This document shows, piece after piece, positions 47,947 to 59,203 of a stretch of 64,000 nucleotides of DNA. The notes beneath the pieces are model-generated. The model was not told where the DNA came from. It did not search any database and was given only the letters and a program-made list of their open reading frames with translations. Origin of the DNA: Homoserinimonas sp. GTDB taxonomy: Bacteria > Actinomycetota > Actinomycetes > Actinomycetales > Microbacteriaceae. The stretch is taken from contig JAMLGP010000001.1 of assembly GCA_023957835.1 (NCBI GenBank), positions 1-64,000 of the forward strand, written 5' to 3'. The translations under genes and the position numbers were made by a program. The stretch's first letter is position 1, and every line of letters begins with the position of its first letter.

Positions 47947-49219
47947 AGTGGTCATGCCTCGACTTTCGGACACGATGGAAGAGGGCGAACTCGCCAAGTG
48001 GCTGAAGAACGTCGGCGACCCGGTGTCGAAGGGGGATGTGCTCGCCGAGATCGAAACCGACAAGGCGACCATGGACCTCGAGGCCTTCGAGTCAGGAGTG
48101 CTTGAGCAGCAGTTGGTAACCGCCGGAACGGTAGTCCCGATCGGAACTCCCGTCGCGGTAATCGGAGACGGAAGCGGAAAGTCGAGCGCACCGGCTGCTC
48201 CAGCGACGCCTGCGACAGCGGCCCCCGAGGCAGCGGCCCCTGCAGCAGCACCGGAGCCGGCCGCCAAGGCACCAGCGGAGTCGTTGAAACCCGAACCAGC
48301 AGCACCTGCCGCTCCCGCTCAAGCACCGACAGCCTCTCTGCCCGCAGACGCCAGGCTTCGGACTTCTCCTCTTGCCCGCAAGATCGCCAAAGAGCGCGGA
48401 ATCGACCTCAGCGCCGTTCAGGGCAGCGGCCCCCAGGGCCGAATCGTTCGAGCAGACGTAGAGGCGGCAATCTCTGGCGCGGCGGCTTCGACCGGTCAAA
48501 AGGCCGTACCGCAGCCGAGTGCCGATGGCGAAAGAGTAGCACCGGGCAAGATTCGCACGGTCGCTGCCAAACGCCTCTCGGTCAGTCAGGCGGTCCCGCA
48601 CTTCTTCCTCACGAGCGTGGTCGATGTCGAAAAGCTCCTTAGCTTCAGGTCCGACCTGAACGAGGCCCTGGCTGGGCAGGGGATCAAGGCGAGCGTCAAC
48701 GACCTGATTGTCAAGGCGGTCGCAGTGGCCCTCAGGCAGCATCCGGAAGCCAACGCCTCCTGGGTGGAAGAAGACTCCGGGCCGGTAATCCTGAGACACT
48801 CGAGCGTCAATATCGGAATCGCGGTCGCTACCGATGCTGGCCTGCTGGTCCCGGTGATCAGGGATGCCGATTCCAAATCGCTCGCGCAGATCGCCTCAGA
48901 CACGATTTCACTTGCAGAGAAGGCTCGGGCCGGAAAGCTCGGCATCGACGAGATGAGCGGAGGCACCTTCAGCGTTTCCAACCTCGGAATGTTCGGAATC
49001 GATCAGTTCACCGCGATGCTCAACCCGCCCGAGGCGGGGATTCTCGCAGTCGGCGCCGCAAGCCCGGTTCCGGTACTGCGAAATGGCGGCCTCGTGGAAG
49101 TTCCAAAGCTAAAGGTCACGCTCACCGTCGACCATCGAGTGATGGACGGAGCGGTGGCTGCGGGATTCCTGAAGGATGTCGTGGCAAACCTTGAAAAGCC
49201 CCTGCTCTTCATGCTTTGA
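47939..49219 (+). CDS. pdhC: dihydrolipoamide acetyltransferase E2
   Basis: A 426-aa E2. Lipoyl domain at residues 1-75 with the lipoylated lysine in EIETDKATMDLEAF. An Ala/Pro-rich hinge follows (about 80-135), then a subunit-binding domain (SPLARKIAKERGIDLSAV, GSGPQGRI). The catalytic domain has VDHRVMDGAVAAGF (HxxxDG). ATG at 47939 overlaps pdhB by eight bases. It joins the acetyl group to CoA and feeds Pta or the citric acid cycle. Confidence 0.93.
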   Translation: MSEVVMPRLSDTMEEGELAKWLKNVGDPVSKGDVLAEIETDKATMDLEAFESGVLEQQLVTAGTVVPIGTPVAVIGDGSGKSSAPAAPATPATAAPEAAAPAAAPEPAAKAPAESLKPEPAAPAAPAQAPTASLPADARLRTSPLARKIAKERGIDLSAVQGSGPQGRIVRADVEAAISGAAASTGQKAVPQPSADGERVAPGKIRTVAAKRLSVSQAVPHFFLTSVVDVEKLLSFRSDLNEALAGQGIKASVNDLIVKAVAVALRQHPEANASWVEEDSGPVILRHSSVNIGIAVATDAGLLVPVIRDADSKSLAQIASDTISLAEKARAGKLGIDEMSGGTFSVSNLGMFGIDQFTAMLNPPEAGILAVGAASPVPVLRNGGLVEVPKLKVTLTVDHRVMDGAVAAGFLKDVVANLEKPLLFML

Positions 49220-49290
49220 GAGGCCGTCGCGACGATTTTTCACGGAGGTTTAGAGTGACAGCCGAGCAGGCTCACCCGTAACCTGACAGC

Positions 49291-50400
49291 ATGGCAACAG
49301 CGAAGTTGACCGAGTCTGAAAAAGACACCGGATACCCTCTCGCCGAAAGGCTTACAACTGCGGTCAGGAAGCTTCCGCCGGGCGCGTTTGCCTTTGTCAT
49401 GGCGACCGGAATCGTAGCCGCTGCTTTTTCGCTCGTCGGTCAGTCGACGATAACGATGGTGCTTCTGGTGATAGCGGTTGGCGGGTTGATCGCCCTGCTG
49501 ATTGCGCTCGGCTGGCGGATGATCCGGCACTGGGATCTGGTTCACGCCGATTCGCGAAACCCGGCAATCGCCTTTGGCTACGCGACGATTGTCGCGGCGC
49601 TCAATGTCGTCGGTGCGCTCTTCTTCTCGTTTGCGCCGCTGGTGACGATCGTCCTGCTTTGCCTGAGCTTTCCGTTCTGGCTGCTGTTGACCTACGGGAT
49701 CGCAGCGGCGATGATGCTCGGCCCACAGCATCACGGTCCGCCCGCAGCCAAGGCAAACGGAAGCTGGTTCATCTGGGTGGTTGCAACCCAGTCGCTTTCG
49801 GTAGTTACCGGGATCATCGACCACGGACTCAACATCAACCTGCTCGGGGTCATCGCGGTTGGAATGTGGAGCATAGGCGTGGTTCTGTACATAATTCTCA
49901 CGGTCATAATCACCCTGAGACTTATGACGACAACTCAGGATGCGTTCGGCGTTCGTCCGACTTACTGGGTTTACATGGGAGCAACGGCAATAACGGTCTA
50001 CGCCGGCTGGTCGATTTTGAGCCTTCTCGGCGACCTGCCGATCATGAAGGCGACCCATGATTTCATCTCCGGATTCACCTTCATGCTTTGGGCATTCGGC
50101 GTCTGGTGGATTCCGATCCTGGTGATCTTCGGCATCTGGCGGCACGCGGTCAAGCGTTATCCGATCCGCTACGAGACAGAGCTTTGGAGCATGGTCTTCC
50201 CGCTTGGAATGTTCTCTGTTGCGAGCATCCACATCGGAGAACTGCTCGGTCTTCCGGTGGTGCACGACATGGGCGTCATTTGCACCTGGATCGCTGGGGC
50301 GGCCTGGCTCGTGGTGACCGGACTCATGCTGTGGTCGGCGGCTCAAAAGAACCCGCCTGAGCAAACCACTACAGAAAAGATCGCCCATTCCGGCCTCTGA
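49291..50400 (+). CDS. TDT/SLAC1 family transporter (TehA-like)
   Basis: A 369-aa membrane protein with ten predicted helices. PPGAFAFVMATGIVAAAF opens the TDT/SLAC1 domain, followed by a series of short helices with QSLSVVTG and YWVYMGATAITVYAG. The family carries anions, dicarboxylates or tellurite-type oxyanions. The substrate cannot be assigned. It is 72 bp after the pdh operon and just before the SRP RNA. Confidence 0.8.
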   Translation: MATAKLTESEKDTGYPLAERLTTAVRKLPPGAFAFVMATGIVAAAFSLVGQSTITMVLLVIAVGGLIALLIALGWRMIRHWDLVHADSRNPAIAFGYATIVAALNVVGALFFSFAPLVTIVLLCLSFPFWLLLTYGIAAAMMLGPQHHGPPAAKANGSWFIWVVATQSLSVVTGIIDHGLNINLLGVIAVGMWSIGVVLYIILTVIITLRLMTTTQDAFGVRPTYWVYMGATAITVYAGWSILSLLGDLPIMKATHDFISGFTFMLWAFGVWWIPILVIFGIWRHAVKRYPIRYETELWSMVFPLGMFSVASIHIGELLGLPVVHDMGVICTWIAGAAWLVVTGLMLWSAAQKNPPEQTTTEKIAHSGL

Positions 50401-50422
50401 GTCTTGCCGATAGACTTGCTCT

Positions 50423-50510
50423 GGCTCCTCGTGCGGCGCCATCCAGGCCAATTCCCCCAGGGCGGAAACGCAGCAAGGGTAACCGGGCTCTGACGGGTGC
50501 GCGAGGGGCC
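50423..50510 (+). ncRNA. ffs: signal recognition particle RNA, small (4.5S-like)
   Basis: The ends GGCTCCTCGTGC and GCGCGAGGGGCC pair. The apex carries the conserved block CAGGGCGGAAACGCAGCAAG followed by GGTAA with the GGAA tetraloop, the Ffh-binding helix 8. The ends may extend by a few bases on each side. It lies 20 bp upstream of pta. Confidence 0.92.
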
Positions 50511-50529
50511 GCTCCAATAGGCTGGGACC

Positions 50530-52620
50530 GTGGTTCGATCGATCTACGTCACTTCTGCTGAAGGCGGAACCGGCAAGTCGACCATTGCGCTCGGGATTCT
50601 CGAAACCCTGGCTCGCTCTGCCGCGAAGGTCGGAGTCTTCAGGCCCGTTGCCCGCTCAAATCGAGAGCAGGACTATGTTCTCGAGCTCATGCTCGCCCAG
50701 ATCGAGTCCGAACTGGATTACGAAGCCTGCGTGGGAGTTGGCTACGAGGATGTGCACAACGATCCTGAAGGCGCTCTAAGCCGAATCGTTGACCGCTATC
50801 ACTCGATGCAGGCCGGGCTGGATGCCGTGGTGATTCTCGGCAGCGACTATACGGATGTCGGCTCGCCGACCGAGTTGAGCTTCAATCTCAAGGTCGCGGC
50901 AAACCTGGGAAGCCCGGTGGTTCTGGTGCTCGGCGGCAGGCAGGCGGACCCCGCTTTCGCGCGGACCGCCGAAGCAATGAGCCAGCTGGCAGAGGTGGCT
51001 ACGGCAGAGCTGGTGCAGGAGCACGCGACCCTGCTTGCAGTCATCGCGAATCGGGTCGATCCCGGCCAGCCTGATCAAATCAAGTCCTCTCTGCAGAAGG
51101 CAGTACCCGGAGTCCCGGTCTGGGTGGTTCCGGAGGATCCGGTGCTCGTTGCTCCGACCATGCGGTCGGTCATGCAGGCTACCGACGGGGCCCTGTTCAG
51201 AGGCGACGCGGAGCTGCTTGACCGCGAAGCGCTCGGTGTAGTGGTCGGCGCGATGGGAATGAACAACATTCTTCCCAGGCTCATCGAGGGATCAGTCGTC
51301 GTCGTTCCCGCGGATCGAACCGAGGTTCTGCTCGCCGTGCTCATGGCCAACGAATCCGGAACCTTCCCTTCGCTCGCCGGCATTGTGCTCAACGGGGGCT
51401 TCGAACTGCCAGAGCCGGTAGTCCGGCTGATTGACGGGCTCAGATCGACTCTGCCAATCATCACTACAGAACTTGGCAGCTACGACACGGCGGTTCGAAT
51501 TACCCGAATCCGGCCACGGCTCGCGGCGGATTCGCAGCGGAAGCTCGACACGGCAAGGCAGCTCTTCGAAGTCAATGTAGATGCGGCCGAATTGCTGGGG
51601 CTCCTGGACATTCAGCAGCCGACCGTGCAGACCCCGCTCATGTTCGAATACGGACTCATTGAGCGCGCCCGATCGGATCGAAGGCACATAGTCCTGCCGG
51701 AAGGCGATGACGACCGCATTCTGCGCGCCGCTGCGACGGTACTAAGTCGGGGAATTGCCGACTTGACGATCCTCGGTGAGGAGATCGAGGTTCGCTCGCG
51801 GGCGATCGGGCTCGGTCTGGACATCCAGCAGGCTGCCGTTCTCAGTTCTTTCGACGACGTGCTGCGACTCAAGTTCTCCGAGGAATACCACCGCCTGCGC
51901 GAGCACAAGGGAGTCACTCTCGATCGGGCGAGAGACACCGTGACCGACCCTTCATATTTCGGAACCCTCATGGTGCACATGGGGATGGCGGATGGCATGG
52001 TCTCCGGTGCAGCTCACACGACCGCGCACACTGTGCGTCCGGCCTTTGAGATCATCAAGACAAAGGAGGGGGTGTCGATCGTCTCGAGCGTCTTCTTCAT
52101 GGCGCTCGCCGATCGGGTGCTTGTTTACGGGGATTGCGCGGTCATCCCGGATCCGACTGCCGAGCAACTGGCGGACATTGCTGTTTCCGCATCGGAGACT
52201 GCGAGCCAGTTCGGAATCGAACCGAGGATTGCCATGCTCTCCTACTCGACCGGCGACTCTGGTGCAGGAGCCGGAGTCGACAAGGTCAAGAAGGCGACTG
52301 CTCTGGTTCGAAACAGGCTGCACGGAATCCCGGTCGACGGACCGATTCAATATGACGCGGCGGCGGATGCCGCAGTAGCGAAGGCAAAGCTGCCAGACTC
52401 CGAAGTCGACGGCTCTGCAACGGTGTTCATCTTCCCGGACCTGAACACCGGCAATAACACCTACAAGGCGGTGCAGCGCAGTGCCGGAGCTCTCGCAATC
52501 GGCCCGGTGATGCAGGGACTGCGGCTGCCGGTCAACGACCTTTCGCGCGGTGCGACCGTCGACGACATAGTAAACACGATCGCGATTACTGCGATCCAGG
52601 CCCAGTCGGTGAAGCGTTGA
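50530..52620 (+). CDS. pta: phosphate acetyltransferase
   Basis: A 696-aa long-form Pta. The N-terminal P-loop-like domain begins TSAEGGTGKSTIALGILE. A DRTGG-type regulatory domain occupies about residues 215-360. The C-terminal catalytic PTA_PTB domain has IVLPEGDDDRILRA, GMADGMVSGAAHTTAHTVRP and FPDLNTGNNTYKAV. Interconverts acetyl-CoA and acetyl phosphate. GTG start at 50530. The stop overlaps the ackA TTG start. Confidence 0.95.
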   Translation: MVRSIYVTSAEGGTGKSTIALGILETLARSAAKVGVFRPVARSNREQDYVLELMLAQIESELDYEACVGVGYEDVHNDPEGALSRIVDRYHSMQAGLDAVVILGSDYTDVGSPTELSFNLKVAANLGSPVVLVLGGRQADPAFARTAEAMSQLAEVATAELVQEHATLLAVIANRVDPGQPDQIKSSLQKAVPGVPVWVVPEDPVLVAPTMRSVMQATDGALFRGDAELLDREALGVVVGAMGMNNILPRLIEGSVVVVPADRTEVLLAVLMANESGTFPSLAGIVLNGGFELPEPVVRLIDGLRSTLPIITTELGSYDTAVRITRIRPRLAADSQRKLDTARQLFEVNVDAAELLGLLDIQQPTVQTPLMFEYGLIERARSDRRHIVLPEGDDDRILRAAATVLSRGIADLTILGEEIEVRSRAIGLGLDIQQAAVLSSFDDVLRLKFSEEYHRLREHKGVTLDRARDTVTDPSYFGTLMVHMGMADGMVSGAAHTTAHTVRPAFEIIKTKEGVSIVSSVFFMALADRVLVYGDCAVIPDPTAEQLADIAVSASETASQFGIEPRIAMLSYSTGDSGAGAGVDKVKKATALVRNRLHGIPVDGPIQYDAAADAAVAKAKLPDSEVDGSATVFIFPDLNTGNNTYKAVQRSAGALAIGPVMQGLRLPVNDLSRGATVDDIVNTIAITAIQAQSVKR

Positions 52621-53969
52621 GTCGGGTCCTCGTAATCAACTCGGGGTCGTCCTCGCTCAAGTACCAGTTGATCGAACTGCCTGAGGGCCGAACCCTTGCT
52701 TCCGGACTTATTGAGCGCATCGGTGAAGGGGGGACGGATTCGGGCAGGACGGATTCTCGTAGAACGGAATCGGGCGGCAAAGCGGAGCTTTCGCCCGTAG
52801 ACGCCCGCCACACCCGAAGCTCCGTTTTGCCGCCCGAATCCTCAGTAGGCGCGAAGACCGAGCCGGAGAGAGCTGATTTGGAATCTCGGGTTTGGCGGGC
52901 GTCCATGGGCGGAGACTCCAAATCAGGTCCCGCAGGCGCCGCCCAGAGTGCGGTGCCCGATCACGAGGCGGCGTTTCGGCAGATGCTTTGCGATCTCGAA
53001 CCTTATCTGACCGAACCAATCGCGGTGGTTGGGCACCGGGTGGTACACGGGGGCGAGAGGCTAGTTGAACCGACGCTGGTTACTGCCGAGGTTGAGCAGG
53101 CGATCGAGGAGCTTTCGGCGCTCGCGCCGCTGCACAATCCGCCGAATCTGGCCGGAATCCGCGCCGCGAGAGTGACCTTTCCTGGGGTGCCGCAAGTGGC
53201 GATCTTCGACACGGCATTCCACAGGAGCCTTCCCCCTGCCGCACGCAGCTACGCGATCGACGCCGACCTTGCCGCACGGTACGGAATCCGAAGGTTCGGC
53301 TTCCACGGAATCTCGTTTGAATACGTGAGCGCAGCCGCCGCACGGGCGCTCGGCAGGCCGCTCAAGGAGTTGAAGCTCATAGTCCTGCATCTGGGAAACG
53401 GCGCTTCAGCCTGCGCTGTGCGGGGAGGCGAGTCGGTTGAGACTTCGATGGGACTCACGCCACTCGAAGGGCTCATGATGGGTACCCGCGGCGGTGATAT
53501 AGACCCGGGCATCCTGATTTATTTGCAGCGCAGTGCGGGACTTGGTCCCGATGAACTCGACGAACTGCTGAATCACCGCAGCGGCCTGCTCGGCCTTGCC
53601 GGGCACAATGACATTCGCGATGTCCAGGGCGCAGCAGACGGCGGCGACGAGGCTGCGCGGCTAGCAATTGAGGTGTATTGCCGCCGGATTCGAGCCTACA
53701 TCGGGAATTACTTCGCCCAGCTCGGCGGAGCGGACGCGGTCGTATTTACCGGTGGAGTCGGAGAGCACAGTGCGCGAGTGCGGGAGCTTTCCTTTGAGGG
53801 GCTCGACGCGCTCGGGATGACGATCAGCACCGAGCGGAATCTCGAAGCAACCGGCCAGGAGGCCGACATTACCGGTTCCGACTCGAAGGTGCGGGTGCTG
53901 GTGGTTCCGACGGACGAGGAACTGGAGATCGCCAGACAGAGCCTGGAACTGGTGGAACGGACGGGATAG
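52617..53969 (+). CDS. ackA: acetate kinase with in-frame insertion
   Basis: A 450-aa acetate kinase, about 50 aa longer than the usual 390-400. It makes acetate and ATP from acetyl phosphate. VLVINSGSSSLKYQLI at the start, and GHRVVHGG, FDTAFHRSLPP, RRFGFHGISFEYVS, HLGNGASA and FTGGVGEHS are all intact. Between GLIERIGEGG (residue 38) and SAVPDHEAAF (~110) lies a Thr/Ser/Arg/Glu-rich segment of about 70 aa that the family lacks. Its DNA is strongly palindromic. The TTG start overlaps the pta stop (TTGA). Confidence 0.93.
   Translation: MSRVLVINSGSSSLKYQLIELPEGRTLASGLIERIGEGGTDSGRTDSRRTESGGKAELSPVDARHTRSSVLPPESSVGAKTEPERADLESRVWRASMGGDSKSGPAGAAQSAVPDHEAAFRQMLCDLEPYLTEPIAVVGHRVVHGGERLVEPTLVTAEVEQAIEELSALAPLHNPPNLAGIRAARVTFPGVPQVAIFDTAFHRSLPPAARSYAIDADLAARYGIRRFGFHGISFEYVSAAAARALGRPLKELKLIVLHLGNGASACAVRGGESVETSMGLTPLEGLMMGTRGGDIDPGILIYLQRSAGLGPDELDELLNHRSGLLGLAGHNDIRDVQGAADGGDEAARLAIEVYCRRIRAYIGNYFAQLGGADAVVFTGGVGEHSARVRELSFEGLDALGMTISTERNLEATGQEADITGSDSKVRVLVVPTDEELEIARQSLELVERTG
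52767..52926 (+). repeat. palindromic element inserted in ackA
   Basis: Three overlapping inverted repeats. 52767-52790 pairs with 52817-52840 at 22 of 24 bases. 52873-52887 pairs with 52912-52926 at 14 of 15. 52800-52818 can pair with 52885-52903 at 17 of 19, as an alternative fold. The block adds about 70 in-frame codons to ackA with no stop. It behaves like the coding palindromic elements (RPE type) known from other bacteria, but the sequence itself is not one I know. Confidence 0.6.
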
Positions 53970-54049
53970 GCGATCGGGATCGGGACATCCGGATCCGGAC
54001 ATCCGGATCGCGGCGGGCCTCAGGCGGCGGTGCCAAGTACGATTGGGTA
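53970..54049. repeat. ackA-dnaX spacer with short repeats
   Basis: After ackA comes a run of short GATCGGGATCGGGACATCCG type repeats: ACATCCGGATCC and ACATCCGGATCG in tandem at about 53985-54011, each containing the palindrome ATCCGGAT. No gene is visible. It may act as an ackA terminator or be simple-repeat drift. Confidence 0.4.
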
Positions 54050-56161
54050 ATGGCCACCGCCCTCTATCGCCGATACCGGCCGGAGACTTTCGCCGAACTG
54101 ATCGGCCAGTCGCAGGTGACCGAGCCGCTAATGACGGCATTGCGCACCAACAGGGTGAACCATGCGTATTTGTTCAGCGGGCCGCGCGGCTGCGGCAAGA
54201 CGACGAGCGCCCGGATTCTCGCGAGGTGCCTGAATTGCGCCGAGGGGCCGACTGATACCCCTTGCGGAAAGTGCCCTTCCTGCATAGAGCTCTCGAGGGA
54301 CGGCGGCGGCTCGCTCGATGTAGTTGAGATCGATGCGGCGAGCCACAACGGCGTGGATGACGCCCGCGATCTCAGAGAGCGCGCAGTCTTCGCACCTGCC
54401 AGAGACAGGTACAAGATCTTCATTCTGGATGAGGCTCACATGGTCACTCCGCAGGGCTTCAATGCTCTGCTCAAGATCGTCGAGGAGCCGCCGGAGCACG
54501 TGAAGTTCGTTTTTGCCACGACCGAACCCGAGAAGGTTATCGGCACAATCCGATCGCGCACCCACCACTATCCGTTTAGGCTCGTTCCGCCAGCGCAACT
54601 GCTCGAATATGTGCAGGAGTTGTGCGAGAGCGAGAAGGTGCAGGCGGATCCTGGAGTACTCTCGCTCGTGGTTCGCGCGGGAGGCGGCTCAGTTCGTGAC
54701 ACCCTTTCGCTGCTGGATCAGCTGATCGCAGGCTCCGAGGGCGAGCGGATCGAGTATGAGCGCGCCGTTTCCCTGCTCGGCTATACCCATTCGGCTCTGC
54801 TCGGCGAAGTCGTCGGCGCTTTGGCCGTTCAGGATTCCGCCCTCGCATTCTCGGCCATCGACAAGGTAATCCAGTCCGGCCAGGATCCGAGACGATTCGT
54901 TGAGGATCTGCTGCAAAGATTCAGAGACCTGATTGTGGTGAGTGCTTTCAGGTCGGATGTCGATTCGGTTCGGTCTGCACTCAAGGGAACTTCTGAGGCC
55001 GAGCTTGAAGAGCTGATAGGCGAGTCCGCCAGATTCGGTCAGGCGGATCTAAGCCGAGCCGCAGATATAGTCGCCGATTCTCTGACGGAAATGGCAGGGG
55101 CAACTTCACCCCGGTTGCAGCTCGAACTCATGATCGCCAGGATCCTCGTTCCAGCGTCCCAGGAATCCGAGGGCGGCACCATTGCCAGGCTTGAGCGGCT
55201 TGAACGGCGATTTGGAGCGGGGGCCGAAGTCGGGTCGGCTGCGAGCAATACCGAGGCGAGCAAGTCTGCGGCGAACGAACCTGTGGCGAGCAAGTCTGCG
55301 GCGAACGAACCTGTGGCGAGCAAGTCTGCGGCGAACGAACCTGTGGCGAGCAAGTCTGCGGCGAACGAACCTGTGGCGAGCAAGTCTGCGGCGAGCGGCC
55401 TTTCCCAGGAAGAGGGAGAGCCGCCGGCAACAGTGGCGAAACCGACCGAGCCAGCCGAACCAGCTAAGCAGGTCGAGTCGACCAAGCCGGTCGAATCATC
55501 CAAACCCGCTCAGCCAGCCAAGCCAGCCGAACCGGCAAAACCCTTGAGCTTCGGGCAGATTCAGGACTCCTGGCCGGAAATCCTCGACCTGCTCGGAAAA
55601 AGAAAGAGGGCGGCCTGGGCCGTAGCCTTCACCGCAACCCCAATGGGCTTCAAGGACGACGTGCTTGCTCTGACCTTTCCCAGCCAGAAGGACGTCGAGG
55701 AATTCCGCAAGCCCCAGGGCCCCGGAGAAGGGGTCAGCGAATTGCTCCGGCAGGCGATTCAGGAGTTGCTCGGGGTCAAAGTCAAGTTCATTGCCCGAGC
55801 CGATGCCTCCGGGTCTGCAAGGCCGGAGCCTTCTCAGCCCGCAAAGACGGAATCGAACGAACCAGCTTCCAACCCGGTCACAGAATCCACAGCCAGCCCT
55901 GAGTCGGCTGGCCCCTATTCGTCCGGAACTGAGGCAGAACCAATACGGGCAGAATCCGGAGCAGAATCAGAACAGGCTGAAGCCGCGCCAGCCGAACCGA
56001 CTGCAGTCCGGGCCGAGGCAACCGAATCTGAGCCTGTACAGAAGGAGCAGAAGCCTCAAAAGCAAAGGCGCGGTGAAGCAGTCGTTAGAGAAATCCTCAA
56101 GGCGACCCCTATTGATTCGCCGCGAGCCGAGTCGCTGCCAGCGACCCCAAAGGAATCGTGA
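54050..56161 (+). CDS. dnaX: DNA polymerase III subunit gamma/tau
   Basis: A 703-aa clamp-loader subunit. Walker A GPRGCGKTT at residues 44-52, zinc cysteines C63, C72, C75 and C78 (LNCAEGPTDTPCGKCPSC), Walker B FILDEAH, and domain III with the collar follow to about residue 375. The C-terminal tail is low complexity (Pro/Ala/Ser/Glu/Lys) with a decapeptide repeat and a folded tau-like domain around 520-585. No frameshift heptamer was identified, so a separate gamma form cannot be supported. Confidence 0.95.
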   Translation: MATALYRRYRPETFAELIGQSQVTEPLMTALRTNRVNHAYLFSGPRGCGKTTSARILARCLNCAEGPTDTPCGKCPSCIELSRDGGGSLDVVEIDAASHNGVDDARDLRERAVFAPARDRYKIFILDEAHMVTPQGFNALLKIVEEPPEHVKFVFATTEPEKVIGTIRSRTHHYPFRLVPPAQLLEYVQELCESEKVQADPGVLSLVVRAGGGSVRDTLSLLDQLIAGSEGERIEYERAVSLLGYTHSALLGEVVGALAVQDSALAFSAIDKVIQSGQDPRRFVEDLLQRFRDLIVVSAFRSDVDSVRSALKGTSEAELEELIGESARFGQADLSRAADIVADSLTEMAGATSPRLQLELMIARILVPASQESEGGTIARLERLERRFGAGAEVGSAASNTEASKSAANEPVASKSAANEPVASKSAANEPVASKSAANEPVASKSAASGLSQEEGEPPATVAKPTEPAEPAKQVESTKPVESSKPAQPAKPAEPAKPLSFGQIQDSWPEILDLLGKRKRAAWAVAFTATPMGFKDDVLALTFPSQKDVEEFRKPQGPGEGVSELLRQAIQELLGVKVKFIARADASGSARPEPSQPAKTESNEPASNPVTESTASPESAGPYSSGTEAEPIRAESGAESEQAEAAPAEPTAVRAEATESEPVQKEQKPQKQRRGEAVVREILKATPIDSPRAESLPATPKES
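55253..55395 (+). repeat. 30-nt in-frame tandem repeat in dnaX
   Basis: A 30-nt unit beginning CAAGTCTGCGGCGAACGAAC is present in four identical consecutive copies (55261-55380), with half copies at each end. It encodes the decapeptide SKSAANEPVA in the disordered linker of DnaX. Identical copies at DNA level indicate recent expansion. It is not a CRISPR array because there are no spacers. Confidence 0.9.
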
Positions 56162-56164
56162 TCT

Positions 56165-56764
56165 GTGTACGAGGGAATAGTTCAGGACTTGATTGACGAG
56201 TTGGGAAAACTGCCCGGAATCGGGCCGAAGTCTGCGCAGAGGATCGCGTTCCACATTCTGCAAACCAAGTCTTTTGACGTGTCCAGGCTCGCCGAGGTTC
56301 TAAGCGAGGTTCGCGACAAGGCCAGATTCTGCGAGAACTGCGGGAACGTAACCGATCAGGAGCTTTGCGTCGTCTGCCGCGATCCGCGGCGCAATCAGGC
56401 ATCTATTTGTGTCGTCGAGGAAGCCAAGGATGTCGCGGCAATCGAGCGGACTCGGGAATTCCACGGCCTCTATCACGTGCTCGGCGGCGCCATCAATCCG
56501 ATGGCCGGAGTCGGACCGGATAATCTGAGCATCAAGCAACTCGTGAAGCGGATCGCGGACTCGAGCGTTACCGAGGTCATCATTGCGACCAATCCGAATC
56601 TTGAAGGCGAGGCCACGGCCAGCTATCTGAGCAGGCTGCTCGTGCAGCCGGACCTCAAAGTGACAAGGCTGGCCCTGGGACTGCCGGTCGGCGGAGATCT
56701 TGAATATGCCGACGAGGTAACACTGGGACGCGCTTTCGAGGGGCGCCGCGTAGTACCCAGTTGA
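56165..56764 (+). CDS. recR: recombination mediator RecR
   Basis: A 199-aa RecR, normal length. N-terminal Hh[20 protein letters not shown], zinc finger [16 protein letters not shown], Toprim domain [16 protein letters not shown] followed by [16 protein letters not shown], and the C-terminal Walker-B-like hydrophobic part. GTG start three bases after dnaX, the classical dnaX-recR arrangement. It loads RecA at gaps with RecF/RecO. Confidence 0.95.
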   Translation: MYEGIVQDLIDELGKLPGIGPKSAQRIAFHILQTKSFDVSRLAEVLSEVRDKARFCENCGNVTDQELCVVCRDPRRNQASICVVEEAKDVAAIERTREFHGLYHVLGGAINPMAGVGPDNLSIKQLVKRIADSSVTEVIIATNPNLEGEATASYLSRLLVQPDLKVTRLALGLPVGGDLEYADEVTLGRAFEGRRVVPS

Positions 56765-56809
56765 TGACCGGTAGAATTCAAAGCCCAACCCAAATTTTTC
56801 CGGAGCACC

Positions 56810-59130
<2,321 letters not shown>

Positions 59131-59203
59131 AACCGTCCGGACTGGCGTCCAGGCGGCGGCCAACTGGAAACACGCCGAGTTTGACGAATACTAGACTTGC
59201 ATT

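Noticed and set aside
55261..55380. CRISPR-like direct repeats
   Set aside because: The repeats are contiguous with no spacers and are in frame inside dnaX.
54050..56161. Programmed frameshift in dnaX giving gamma
   Set aside because: No A-rich slippery heptamer was seen at the expected position after domain III.
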